64,000 nucleotides of DNA from Burkholderia glumae LMG 2196 = ATCC 33617 (lineage in GTDB: Bacteria; Pseudomonadota; Gammaproteobacteria; Burkholderiales; Burkholderiaceae), in the NCBI RefSeq assembly GCF_000960995.1, contig NZ_CP009435.1, positions 434,001 to 498,000 of the forward strand, written 5' to 3'. Every line of letters begins with the position of its first letter. Position 1 is the stretch's first letter. The translations under genes and the position numbers were made by a program. Below the pieces are notes generated by a model that did no database searches, was not told the DNA's origin, and saw only the letters and a program-made list of their open reading frames with translations. Shown in pieces: positions 37,045-46,127 of the stretch.

Positions 37045-38826
37045 TCAGTCGTCCGAATCGTCGCCGTCGTCAGCGTCGTCCGGCGCGGCCGCGTCCTTGC
37101 CGTAGCGCGCCACCAGCGCCTGCTTGAAGGCGCCCAGCGTGGGCTGCGCGTCGACGAGCTTGTAGAGCGCCGCAAGCTGCGCGGGCCAGTCGTGCAGTTC
37201 CTCGGCGAAGATCCGCAGGCGCGCGACCGTGTCGAGCGCGTCGCCGTCGCGCCCGTCGAGCGCTTGGAGCACCGCGTAGCGGCGCAGCACGGTCTCGCCC
37301 GGCAGCAGCGCGATCGCGCGCTGGTGTGCGGCCAGCTTGGCCGGCAGGCCCTCGCGCGAGATCGGCATCAGGGTCGCCGCGCCGTATTCGCCCCAGGCGC
37401 CGAACAGGAACGCCGGCGCCGCGCGATACTGCTCGGCCGGGTTCGTGCCGTAATAGAGCACCTCGGCGCGCTGATAGTCGCGCAGCACCGGATACAGCGC
37501 GAGCAGCGCCGCCACCGACACGATCGCGAACACCGCATAGGCGAGCCGCCCCGGCAGTGCGCGCAGCGCGCGCGTCTCGAGCAGGCCGATCACGAACATC
37601 GCGGGCAGCGTGAAGAACGTGTATTGCTGCGGGTACTCGACGAGCGCATGCATCAGCAGCACGCCCAGCAGCGCGAGACCGTAGAGCCGCTCGCCGGTGT
37701 GCGGCACGCGCAGCACGCGCACGAACCACAGCAGCAGCGTGACGAGCAGCGCGCCAAGGCCTAGCAAGCCCGATTTCGCGAGCAGATCGATGAAGATGTC
37801 GTGCGAGTTGTTGGCGATCTCGACGCCGCCGAGCGCGCGCACCAGCTCGAACTGATGCAGCGGGAATTCGCCCCAGCCCACGCCGAGCCACGGATGCTCA
37901 CGGAACATCGTCAGCCCGTACTTCCAGAGCGCGAGGCGCGGCGCGATCTGCCCGGCGTCGCGCATGCGCTCGGCGGCCGATTCCGCGAGACCGAGGTGAT
38001 AGTGCAGATTGGCCCAGCGCACCGCCACGTTCACCGCGACGAACACCACCGCCAGCGCGAGCGGATACAGCCACGCCGCGCCGCGCCCCTGGCCGCGCCG
38101 CGCCGCGGCCAGCGCCGTCCAGAGCCCCGCCGCCACCATCACCGCCACCTGCAGCCACGGCCCGCGCGACACCGTGAACGCGAGCCCGGCCGACAGCACG
38201 ATCGACAGCGGCAGCCAGCCCCAGGCAGGCAGCCGGCGCGCCTGCGCGAGATAGAGCGTGCTCGCCAGCGCGAACGCGATGTAGGTGGCCAGGTGGTTCG
38301 CCTGCGCCATGTTGCCGTATGGCCGGCGGTCGGCGAGCACGCCGTAGCTGACCACGAACGGCGAGAACGTGGATTCGAGATGGAGCAGTTGCACCACCTG
38401 GCAGCCCACCGCGAACACCCCGCCGACGATCAGCGCGCCGGCCATCATCCGCGCGACCGCCTCCACCGACAGCACGCGACCCAGCACGTAGCCCGACTGC
38501 ATCGCCACCAGCGAGGCGAGCAGGTAGCCGAGCGCGAGCCCGTTCATGGACGGCTGCGACAGCGGCAGCACCAGCGTCTGCACGACCAGTACCGCGCCGA
38601 ACGCGAGCGGCGCGCCCCAGGCGAGCGGCGCCGCGAACGGCCGCACCGCGCGCTCGCCGCGCGCGAGCAGCACCACCAGCACGCCGAGCAACGCATAGAG
38701 GCCGAATGCGGTGAATTCGGAATAGAACGTCGGGATCGGATAGGTGTGGTTGGTAACCGCGTAGGGCAGGATCAGGGCGACGGCAAGCGCAATCAGCGCC
38801 AGAGAACGCAGAACGGATGAGGGCAT
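37045..38826 (-). CDS. pglL: PglL-type O-oligosaccharyltransferase (Wzy_C superfamily)
   Basis: Inner-membrane enzyme that moves lipid-linked glycans to Ser/Thr of periplasmic proteins such as pilin. 593 residues, about 12-13 transmembrane helices, a large periplasmic loop with the PglL/Wzy_C signatures ALWKYGLTMFREHPWLGVGW and NNSHD (catalytic-type H342), and a soluble C-terminal domain of about 140 residues ending in an Asp-rich tail. O-antigen ligases share the fold, but the pilA gene next door and the PglL-like segments favour PglL. Start at 38826 (MPSSVLRS); the longer frame adds a non-membrane leader. Confidence 0.85.
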   Translation of the reverse strand: MPSSVLRSLALIALAVALILPYAVTNHTYPIPTFYSEFTAFGLYALLGVLVVLLARGERAVRPFAAPLAWGAPLAFGAVLVVQTLVLPLSQPSMNGLALGYLLASLVAMQSGYVLGRVLSVEAVARMMAGALIVGGVFAVGCQVVQLLHLESTFSPFVVSYGVLADRRPYGNMAQANHLATYIAFALASTLYLAQARRLPAWGWLPLSIVLSAGLAFTVSRGPWLQVAVMVAAGLWTALAAARRGQGRGAAWLYPLALAVVFVAVNVAVRWANLHYHLGLAESAAERMRDAGQIAPRLALWKYGLTMFREHPWLGVGWGEFPLHQFELVRALGGVEIANNSHDIFIDLLAKSGLLGLGALLVTLLLWFVRVLRVPHTGERLYGLALLGVLLMHALVEYPQQYTFFTLPAMFVIGLLETRALRALPGRLAYAVFAIVSVAALLALYPVLRDYQRAEVLYYGTNPAEQYRAAPAFLFGAWGEYGAATLMPISREGLPAKLAAHQRAIALLPGETVLRRYAVLQALDGRDGDALDTVARLRIFAEELHDWPAQLAALYKLVDAQPTLGAFKQALVARYGKDAAAPDDADDGDDSDD

Positions 38827-39057
38827 GAGCGAACCGGATGTCAGCAACCGGCGCACTATACAAAAAATTTCCGGCGCTGAGTCGCCCGTGTGCGCAACTG
38901 TCGGCACATCGTCAGCCGCGGCCGGTCTGCCGATGGTCCGCCCCCGTTTGCCGGCGCGCCCGCTCGCGCCTGGCGCGCGCCAGGCGGGCGTTGGCCGCGC
39001 GGCGTTGCCGGCTCACCGCCCCGCCCCGCGCATGCGGTCGGGCAAAGCCGGCCCGCG

Positions 39058-39666
39058 CTAGGTGCGGCACTCCGGCGGCGCGAGCCGGCCCGCCAGCGTC
39101 GCCGCGTCGGCCGGCATCGGCCCGGCGCCCGGTGCCGGCAGCGACGAGGCCGTCTTGCCCGCCGCGAAACATTCCCAGGTGATCGAGCCGGCCTGCAGGC
39201 TGCCCTTCGCGAGCGCGACGCGGCCGGTGGGCGCCTCGGCGTTGTCGGGCGCGGACGGCACCAGCACCAGCGTGTTGGAGCCGGCCGGCGCGACGCGCGT
39301 GGTGTAGGCGATGCGGATCTGGCCGGTGTCGTCGTCGATCGTGATCGATTCGACGTTGCGCGTGGCGGGCGGCGACCCGTATCCGCTGCCGAACGCGGCG
39401 CCGCTCGCCGCGTTCTCCGCCACCGCGAGCCGCGCAGAGGCGGCGAGCGAGATGCCCTCGCCGACACGGCTGCGGGCCAGGTAGTCTTGGTAGGCGGGGA
39501 TCGCGTAGGCCGCGACCACGCCGACGATGGCCAGCACGATCATCAACTCGATCAGCGTGAAGGCGCGCAGCCGTGCCCGGCCGGGGCCGGCCGGCGCGCG
39601 CATGCGCATGCCGCGAAGGCGCCGCGAGAACAGGTGAAAGAGAGCAAGGGACAGGGCTTCGAACAT
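39058..39666 (-). CDS. pilA: Type IV pilin
   Basis: Major or minor type IVa pilin, 202 residues. The N-terminal helix FTLIELMIVLAIVGVVAAYA is classical with Glu at mature position 5, and two C-terminal Cys (WECF ... PPECRT) can form the D-loop disulfide. Unusual: the residue before the mature Phe is Ala (RLRA/FTLIE), not Gly, and the start with a ribosome site (39666; GGAG seven bases upstream) gives a 35-residue leader. Internal ATGs would give 14-16-residue leaders but lack ribosome sites. Next to pglL, so pilin O-glycosylation is likely. A Ser/Ala/Pro-rich region near the C-terminus offers possible glycan sites. Confidence 0.88.
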   Translation of the reverse strand: MFEALSLALFHLFSRRLRGMRMRAPAGPGRARLRAFTLIELMIVLAIVGVVAAYAIPAYQDYLARSRVGEGISLAASARLAVAENAASGAAFGSGYGSPPATRNVESITIDDDTGQIRIAYTTRVAPAGSNTLVLVPSAPDNAEAPTGRVALAKGSLQAGSITWECFAAGKTASSLPAPGAGPMPADAATLAGRLAPPECRT

Positions 39667-39841
39667 GCAGGGCTCCGGAAACGAACGATGCCCGTCGATG
39701 ACAGGACGGGCACCTCGATCCTAGCCAGCGCGTCGCGCGCCGGGCAGTCGGCCGGACGGCCAGGGTCGCGGCCGGGGCAAGCACGCGCGCATCGCCCTCG
39801 CCCGCCGCGGCCGCGTCGGGCCGAGGCGGCGAGGCCGCCCC

Positions 39842-40546
39842 TCAATGCGCGCCGGCCGGGCGGCGGCGCCGCTTCCACGCCATGCCGGCCACCACCACCA
39901 GGATCGCCCCGGCGATGCTCGCGCCATATCCGGCGGCGGGCGCGTCGAGCTGCGGCCAGCGGTCGAGCGCGGGGTCGGCGATGATCAGCCCGCCCGCGAT
40001 CCAGCCGAGCAGCGCCGCGCCGAGCATCACGATCACCGGGAAACGGTCGAGCAGTTTCAATACCAGCGTGCTGCCCCAGACGATCACCGGGATGCTGACC
40101 ACCAGGCCGAAGATCACGAGCGCGAGCCGATGCTCCGGGTCGGCGCGCTCGGCGGCGCCCGCGATCGCGATCACGTTGTCGATGCTCATCACCGCGTCGG
40201 CCACGATGATGGTGCGCACCGCGGCCCACAGCCGGTCCGCGCCCTGGATGCCGTCGTGCGCGGCGTCGTCGGGCACCAGCAGCTTCGCGCCGATCCAGAG
40301 CAGCAGCAGGCCGCCCGCGAGCTTCAGGAACGGGATATCGAGCAGCAGCACCGCGAACGTGATCAACACCACGCGCAGCACGATCGCCCCCACGGTGCCC
40401 CAGATCACGCCGCGCAGGCGTTGCGAGTCCGGCAGGTTGCGGCAGGCCAGTGCGATCACGACGGCGTTGTCGCCGCCGAGCAGCAGATCGATGACGACGA
40501 TCTGCAGGACGGCGCCCCAATGAAGCGTGGCGAGAAATTCGATCAT
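39842..40546 (-). CDS. TerC/YjbE-family integral membrane protein
   Basis: 234 residues with about seven transmembrane helices. The family's acidic motifs are present: IDLLLGGDNAVVIALACRNL in helix 2 and VADAVMSIDNVIAIAGAA in the middle, Asp/Asn positions typical of TerC metal-binding membrane proteins. Members act in manganese export or tellurite resistance; TerC family members supply Mn to secreted enzymes. I use the ATG at 40546; an in-frame TTG at 40564 is possible. Part of the sucCD-terC-pilA-pglL neighbourhood. Confidence 0.85.
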   Translation of the reverse strand: MIEFLATLHWGAVLQIVVIDLLLGGDNAVVIALACRNLPDSQRLRGVIWGTVGAIVLRVVLITFAVLLLDIPFLKLAGGLLLLWIGAKLLVPDDAAHDGIQGADRLWAAVRTIIVADAVMSIDNVIAIAGAAERADPEHRLALVIFGLVVSIPVIVWGSTLVLKLLDRFPVIVMLGAALLGWIAGGLIIADPALDRWPQLDAPAAGYGASIAGAILVVVAGMAWKRRRRPAGAH

Positions 40547-40756
40547 CGGCAGGAATGGCAGCAAAGAAGAAGATGGGAACAGACGCGGGCGAACGGCTGG
40601 TGCCGGCGGCGGGGCGTGGCGCGAAGCCGGGCGCGCTCGAGGCGCGGCGCGGTCGCGGCGGCGAAGACCGGACGGCGCGGCCGCCGGCGCGGGTCGAACA
40701 TCGCGGCGCGACGCAGTGCCGACCCGGGCCGCCGCCCACGCCGTCCGTGAAGACTA

Positions 40757-40787
40757 GCAAAAAAAACGCCGGCGCGAAGCCGGCGTT
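40757..40787 (-). terminator. Intrinsic terminator of sucCD
   Basis: AACGCCGGC (40765-40773) pairs with GCCGGCGTT (40779-40787) around GCGAA. On the minus strand eight T follow (40766-40759). It lies 35 bases past the sucD stop. Confidence 0.9.
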
Positions 40788-40821
40788 TCCTTACCGCGGG
40801 GCGGGACGCCCCAACCGAAAT

Positions 40822-41703
40822 TCAGATCGCTGCCTTCAGCAGACGGCCCATTTCGGACGGATTGCGCGTGACCTTGATGCCGCACGCGTCCATGATTTCC
40901 AGCTTCGCCTCGGCCGTATCCGCACCGCCCGAGATCAGCGCGCCGGCGTGGCCCATGCGCTTGCCCGGAGGCGCCGTGACACCGGCGATGAAGCCGACCA
41001 CCGGCTTCTTCATGTTGCCCTTGATCCACTCGGCCGCCGTCGCTTCGTCCGGGCCGCCGATTTCGCCGATCATCACGACCGCGTCCGTCTCCGGATCGTC
41101 GTTGAACATCTTCATCACGTCGATGTGCTTGAGGCCGTTGATCGGATCGCCGCCGATACCGACCGCCGACGACTGGCCCAGGCCCAGCGCCGTCAGCTGC
41201 GCGACCGCTTCATACGTCAGCGTGCCCGAACGCGACACGACGCCGATGCGGCCCTTGCGGTGGATGTGACCCGGCATGATGCCGATCTTCAGCTCGTCCG
41301 GCGTGATCGTGCCCGGGCAGTTCGGCCCGAGCAGCAGCGTCTTGCGGCCTTCGCGGCGCATGCGGTCCTTCACTTCGATCATGTCGCGGACCGGAATGCC
41401 TTCCGTGATGCAGATCGCGAGATCGAGATCGGCCTCGACGGCTTCCCAGATGGCCGCTGCCGCGCCTGCCGGCGGCACGTAGATGACCGACACGGTCGCA
41501 CCGGTCTCGGCCTTCGCTTCCTTGACGCTCGCGTAGATCGGAATACCTTCGAAATCCTCGCCGGCCTTCTTCGGGTTCACGCCCGCGACGAATGCCTCGC
41601 GGCCGTTCGCGTATTCGCGGCAAGCGCGCGTGTGGAACTGGCCCGTCTTGCCGGTGATGCCCTGCGTGATGACCTTGGTGTCTTTGTTGATCAGAATCGA
41701 CAT
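40822..41703 (-). CDS. sucD: Succinyl-CoA synthetase alpha subunit
   Basis: TCA-cycle enzyme with SucC: succinyl-CoA + Pi + NDP to succinate + CoA + NTP. 293 residues. CoA-binding Rossmann N-domain (VITQGITGKTGQFHT) and active-site phospho-His H252 in MGHAGALISGG. ATG at 41703 with AGAGG upstream. It follows sucC after 67 bases and shares its transcript and terminator. Confidence 0.97.
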   Translation of the reverse strand: MSILINKDTKVITQGITGKTGQFHTRACREYANGREAFVAGVNPKKAGEDFEGIPIYASVKEAKAETGATVSVIYVPPAGAAAAIWEAVEADLDLAICITEGIPVRDMIEVKDRMRREGRKTLLLGPNCPGTITPDELKIGIMPGHIHRKGRIGVVSRSGTLTYEAVAQLTALGLGQSSAVGIGGDPINGLKHIDVMKMFNDDPETDAVVMIGEIGGPDEATAAEWIKGNMKKPVVGFIAGVTAPPGKRMGHAGALISGGADTAEAKLEIMDACGIKVTRNPSEMGRLLKAAI

Positions 41704-41770
41704 GTATTGACCTCTGTTCGATAGGCGTCGCGAACCGGCGCGCCGCCATGCGTGTTCAATGCAACGATGC

Positions 41771-42937
41771 TTACTTGCCGGCAGCGGCCGCCACGACCTT
41801 CTGCGCCGCTTCTTCCATGCTGTCCGCCGAGATGATCGGCAGGCCGGATTCGGCGAGCATCTTCTTGCCCAGGTCCTCGTTGGTGCCCTTCATGCGCACC
41901 ACGAGCGGCACGCCCAGATTGACGGCCTTCGAGCCGGCGATCACGCCCTCGGCGATCACGTCGCAGCGCATGATGCCGCCGAAGATGTTCACCAGGATCG
42001 CCTTCAGGTCCGGGTTCTTCAGCATCAGCTTGAACGCTTCGGTCACCTTCTCGGTGGTCGCGCCGCCGCCCACGTCGAGGAAGTTGGCCGGCTCGCCGCC
42101 GAACAGCTTGATCGTGTCCATGGTCGCCATCGCCAGGCCGGCACCGTTCACCAGGCAGCCGATGTTGCCGTCGAGCGAGATGTAGGCCAGGTCGAACTTC
42201 GAGGCTTCGATTTCAGCCGGATCTTCTTCGTCCAGATCGCGGTACGCGACGATTTCCGGATGACGGAACAGCGCGTTCGAATCGAAGTTGAACTTCGCGT
42301 CGAGCGCGATCACCTTGCCGTCGCCCGTCAGCACCAGCGGGTTGATTTCGGCCAGCGACGCGTCGGTTTCCCAGAACGCCTTGTACAGGTTCTGCAGGAT
42401 CGCGCGCGCTTGCGGCAGCGAGGCAGCCGGCACGCCGATCTTGGTGGCGAGCTCGTCGGCTTCCGCGTCCTGCAGGCCCTTCGACGGCTCGACGGCGACC
42501 TTGTGCAGCGCCTCCGGCGTCTTTTCCGCGACTTCCTCGATGTCCATTCCGCCTTCGCTCGAGGCCATCACGACGACCTTCTGCGTGACGCGATCGATCA
42601 CGATGCCGACGTACAGTTCCTTCTTGATGTCGGCGCCTTCCTCGATCAGCAGGCGATTCACCTTCTGGCCTTCCGGGCCGGTCTGGTGGGTCTTCAGCTG
42701 CATGCCGAGGATCTGGCTCGCGTATTCACGGACCTGGTCGAGCGATTTGGCCACCTTCACGCCACCGCCCTTGCCGCGGCCGCCCGCGTGGATCTGCGCC
42801 TTGACGACCCACACCGGGCCGCCCAGCTCTTCCGCCACCTTCAGCGCCTCGTCCACCGAGAACGCCGGCTTGCCGCGCGGGACCGCGACGCCGAACTTCC
42901 GCAGGATTTCCTTACCCTGGTACTCGTGAATCTTCAT
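41771..42937 (-). CDS. sucC: Succinyl-CoA synthetase beta subunit (ADP-forming)
   Basis: 388 residues. ATP-grasp N-domain (MKIHEYQGKEILRKFGV start, KAQIHAGGRGKGGGV nucleotide loop) and a C-domain with the phospho-His-supporting power helix region GGATTEKVTEAF. Forms the alpha2beta2 enzyme with SucD. AAGGA precedes the start at 42937. First gene of the pair; its promoter should lie in the large gap up to recX. Confidence 0.97.
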   Translation of the reverse strand: MKIHEYQGKEILRKFGVAVPRGKPAFSVDEALKVAEELGGPVWVVKAQIHAGGRGKGGGVKVAKSLDQVREYASQILGMQLKTHQTGPEGQKVNRLLIEEGADIKKELYVGIVIDRVTQKVVVMASSEGGMDIEEVAEKTPEALHKVAVEPSKGLQDAEADELATKIGVPAASLPQARAILQNLYKAFWETDASLAEINPLVLTGDGKVIALDAKFNFDSNALFRHPEIVAYRDLDEEDPAEIEASKFDLAYISLDGNIGCLVNGAGLAMATMDTIKLFGGEPANFLDVGGGATTEKVTEAFKLMLKNPDLKAILVNIFGGIMRCDVIAEGVIAGSKAVNLGVPLVVRMKGTNEDLGKKMLAESGLPIISADSMEEAAQKVVAAAAGK

Positions 42938-43761
42938 GCGTGATTCCTTCAGTCTGAGAGTTGGATGAAAAGTCGATTGAATGTCGCTTCTTTCTACTGA
43001 TGTTTCCGATCATTCGTGCGCGCCGCCCGCGCGGCAGACGCGCGTGGCGGCTCGCGCCGAGCCATGTCGGAGAGAACGGCCGGCCCCCCGGGCGCCGCGC
43101 TGGCCCGCGCCGCCGTGCCCGGTTCCGTCTGCTCGTCGCGCGGCGGCTGCCCGGCCACGCCGGACGCGCCCGAGCCGCACCGGCGCGGCCGGCGAAGCGG
43201 TGCGCGATGCGACGGGAGAAAACGGGGGAAACGTGAACGCTGGAAAGTGAGCGGCGCGGACTGGGCAGGCGGGATGGGCGGCTTCGCGGCGACCGGAATG
43301 TCTTGTCCGGGCGGACGACGCGGCGGCGTCGACGACCTGGGATTCGCGATCGGAGCGGGGGCTGAGCCCGAGTTCATGGTTCGGCTGTCCACTCGGTCGC
43401 GTGCGTCGTGCCGGTGGCGCCGCGCGATGCGGGCCGGCCGGCGCAGCGACGACGCTGCCACGCACGCCGCCGCGCGGGTCGGTTTCCGCCGCGGCCGCGC
43501 AATGGCGCGGCTGGCGTGACACGGGCTCGAATGACGGCATGCGAAAGGTTGAGGCCGAATAGGAAAACCGGCGGATTTTAGCATACCGGGTGTTTGTCGC
43601 GCCGCCACGGAATATCCGGTGTGACCCGCATTGGCAAAGCGAATGCAGTGCAACATGACGGGTCGGAACCCGGGGCCGGCGCGGCGGACACGGCACGGCG
43701 CACGGCCGACCGGCGCCTGCGTGCATGCGGACCAAGGCGGGCCGACCACGGTACGGTGCCG
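42938..43761. other. 824 bp gap between recX and sucC
   Basis: Long frames exist here on both strands but are Arg/Pro/Ala-rich shadows with no recognisable family, ribosome site or conserved start. The sucC promoter must lie in the part next to 42938; TTTTAGCAT near 43575 is a short AT-rich patch. In related genomes I recall a DUF2889 gene between recX and sucC; nothing like it is visible. Confidence 0.4.
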
Positions 43762-44847
43762 CTAGAATTCGCCGAACTCGTCGTCGCCGACCTTCAGCAG
43801 CTTCACGATCGTGGCACTGGAAAACCCGCGCGAGGCGAGGAAACGCGCCTGCTTCGCACGTTCGGCCGGAGTGGCGGGCAGGCTGCCGAACTTCTTGCGC
43901 CACACGGCCTGCGCGCGGCTGAACTCGGTTTCCCGCAATTGCTCGCCCACCGACTCGACGAGCGCGCCGTCCACCGCATGACGCCTCAGCTCGCCGAGAA
44001 TGCGCGCCGTGCCGAGCCGCGACGCGCGGCGATGCACGAGGCTCTCGGTGAAGCGCGCGTCGGACAGCCAGCCCTCGTGCTCGAGCGCGTCGAGCAGCGC
44101 CTCGGGCGCATCGCCTTCCCCGACATGGGGCGCCAGCTTGCGCGCGAGTTCCGAACGGCTGTATTCGCGGCGCGACAGGTAATCGAGCGCACGCCCTTTC
44201 AGCGAACGCGCCGGGCGTGCCCGCGCGGGGCGCAGCGTTTCGTCGGCTTCGCGGGATTCGGCGGATGGGGATGCCTGCGCGGCACCGATGCCGCCATCCG
44301 GGCGCGACTCGCGGTGCTCGAACGGCCCCGCTGCGCGGCGGCCGCGGCGGGCCTGCTCGCTGGTGCGGGAATAGTGGTCGCCGCCCGCGCTCTCGAAGTG
44401 GCGGCCGCTGGACGAACGCGGTACGGCCGGCGCGACCGGCCGCGCCGCGCCGTCGTGAGCGGACATCGGCGAACTCGCCGCGCCGCGCACGGTGCGGGTG
44501 CGGATGCCGCGCGCCACGTCATGAGCCTCGAACGACTCGTCGGAATCGAAGGCGCCAGTGGCGCGGTCCGCCGCAGCGGTCGAACCCGCCGGCGCAGCGC
44601 AATCCGTCGTATCCGGCCCGCCGCGCCGTCGCGCGGGCGCGCCGGCAGCGGCCGCCTCGCCCGGCGCTGCGCCCGCAAACGACACGAGGGCATCGTCCGA
44701 TGCCCTCGTTGCGCAGCGGCCCGCGGGCCGCCCGTCGCGCGAAACCGGCGCCGCCGTGGATCGATCGTCCGGCCCGCCATCGGCCGCGCGATCCTCGCGC
44801 GGCGACGTGGGCGACGATGCGTCCGAGCGGCCGCGGCCTCGACGCAT
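43762..44847 (-). CDS. recX: Recombination regulator RecX with long N-terminal extension
   Basis: RecX binds RecA filaments and limits their growth. The C-terminal 145 residues are a normal RecX: LKGRALDYLSRREYSRSELA, LEHEGWLSDARFTESLVHRR, and WRKKFGSLPA near the end. Upstream, the frame stays open for about 215 residues of Arg/Ala/Gly/Ser-rich, low-complexity sequence to an ATG at 44847 that overlaps the recA stop (TGATG), ideal for coupling. Canonical RecX is about 150-270 residues, so either this strain has a long disordered N-terminus or translation starts internally. Coordinates give the coupled start. Confidence 0.8.
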   Translation of the reverse strand: MRRGRGRSDASSPTSPREDRAADGGPDDRSTAAPVSRDGRPAGRCATRASDDALVSFAGAAPGEAAAAGAPARRRGGPDTTDCAAPAGSTAAADRATGAFDSDESFEAHDVARGIRTRTVRGAASSPMSAHDGAARPVAPAVPRSSSGRHFESAGGDHYSRTSEQARRGRRAAGPFEHRESRPDGGIGAAQASPSAESREADETLRPARARPARSLKGRALDYLSRREYSRSELARKLAPHVGEGDAPEALLDALEHEGWLSDARFTESLVHRRASRLGTARILGELRRHAVDGALVESVGEQLRETEFSRAQAVWRKKFGSLPATPAERAKQARFLASRGFSSATIVKLLKVGDDEFGEF

Positions 44848-45929
44848 CACTCTTCTTCGTCCAGCACCTCGTCGGCCTCGGAGCCGCCGCCGATCACGTC
44901 CTGCGGCATCGCCGCCACGCCGAGCGATTCGCGGATGCGGTTCTCGATCTCGCGGGCGATATCGGGATTCTCGCGCAGGAATTCACGCGCGTTGTCCTTG
45001 CCCTGGCCGATCTTCTCGCCGTTGTAGCTGTACCAGGCGCCGGCCTTGTCGACGATCTTGGCCTGCACGCCGAGATCGATGATCTCGCCCTGGCGCGAGA
45101 TGCCCTCGCCGTAGAGGATGTCGAAGATCGACTCGCGGAACGGCGGCGAGACCTTGTTCTTGACGACCTTCACGCGCGTTTCGTTGCCGATCACCTCGTC
45201 GTTCTTCTTGATCGAGCCGATCCGGCGGATGTCGAGGCGCACCGACGCGTAGAACTTCAGCGCGTTGCCGCCCGTGGTGGTTTCCGGGTTGCCGAACATC
45301 ACGCCGATCTTCATGCGGATCTGGTTGATGAAGATGACGAGGCAGTTGGTGCGCTTGATCGTACCGGTGAGCTTGCGCAGCGCCTGCGACATCAGGCGGG
45401 CCTGCAGGCCCGGCAGCGAATCGCCCATCTCGCCTTCGATTTCGGCCTTCGGCACCAGCGCCGCGACCGAGTCGATCACGATCATGTCGATCGAGCCCGA
45501 GCGCACCAGCGCGTCGGTGATTTCGAGCGCCTGCTCGCCCGTGTCCGGCTGCGAGATCAGCAACTCCGGCACGTTCACGCCGAGCTTCGCCGCGTACTGC
45601 ACGTCGAGCGCGTGTTCCGCGTCGATGAACGCCGCGGTGCCGCCGAGCTTCTGCATCTCGGCGATCACCTGCAGCGTGAGAGTGGTCTTACCCGACGATT
45701 CCGGACCGTAGATCTCGACCACGCGGCCGCGCGGCAGGCCGCCGACGCCGAGCGCGATGTCGAGGCCGAGCGAGCCGGTGGAGACCACCTGGATGTCTTC
45801 CTTGGCCTCGGCATCGCCGAGCTTCATGATCGAGCCCTTGCCGAACTGCTTCTCGATCTGCGCAAGCGCGGCGGCCAGCGCCTTGCTCTTTTCCGCGGTC
45901 AGCCCGGCGCCTTTCTTGCTATCTTCCAT
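44847..45929 (-). CDS. recA: RecA recombinase
   Basis: DNA strand-exchange protein and SOS co-protease. 360 residues. Walker A GPESSGKTT, EHALD, Walker B IDMIVIDSVAALVP, loop L1 and L2 regions (MSQALRKL, IFINQIRMKIGVMFG), and an acidic C-terminal tail ending DEVLDEEE. The start at 45929 (MEDSKKG) follows AAGGA. Upstream sits a LexA box, so it is SOS-induced. The recX start overlaps its stop by one base. Confidence 0.98.
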   Translation of the reverse strand: MEDSKKGAGLTAEKSKALAAALAQIEKQFGKGSIMKLGDAEAKEDIQVVSTGSLGLDIALGVGGLPRGRVVEIYGPESSGKTTLTLQVIAEMQKLGGTAAFIDAEHALDVQYAAKLGVNVPELLISQPDTGEQALEITDALVRSGSIDMIVIDSVAALVPKAEIEGEMGDSLPGLQARLMSQALRKLTGTIKRTNCLVIFINQIRMKIGVMFGNPETTTGGNALKFYASVRLDIRRIGSIKKNDEVIGNETRVKVVKNKVSPPFRESIFDILYGEGISRQGEIIDLGVQAKIVDKAGAWYSYNGEKIGQGKDNAREFLRENPDIAREIENRIRESLGVAAMPQDVIGGGSEADEVLDEEE

Positions 45930-46007
45930 GAATCGTCCTTTGCTATGATGAGCAGCGTCTGATTGGGGCGCACCGGGCAGACAAGCCGTTAGGTGCACGA
46001 ATGCAGA

Positions 46008-46027
46008 CACTGTATAAAAAAACAGTG
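46008..46027. promoter_or_regulatory. LexA (SOS) box upstream of recA
   Basis: CTG-N10-CAG at 46010-46025 with an AT-only spacer, extended to CACTG ... CAGTG, fits the gammaproteobacterial/betaproteobacterial SOS box. It lies 79 bases before recA and 101 bases before the divergent response-regulator gene, so LexA may touch both. The match is seen; dual control is inferred. Confidence 0.88.
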
Positions 46028-46127
46028 GTTTGTGCAAGCCCGATTTGCGGGTTTCGCACGTCCGATCCACTCCGGAGACACCGCGCCCGCGCCACCTCGC
46101 CGTGCCGCCGGCCCACGGCCACGCACC

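Noticed and set aside
42994..43903. Two 250-300 codon minus-strand frames between recX and sucC
   Set aside because: Arg/Pro-rich, no ribosome site or domain, and one overlaps the recX end; treated as GC-driven open frames.
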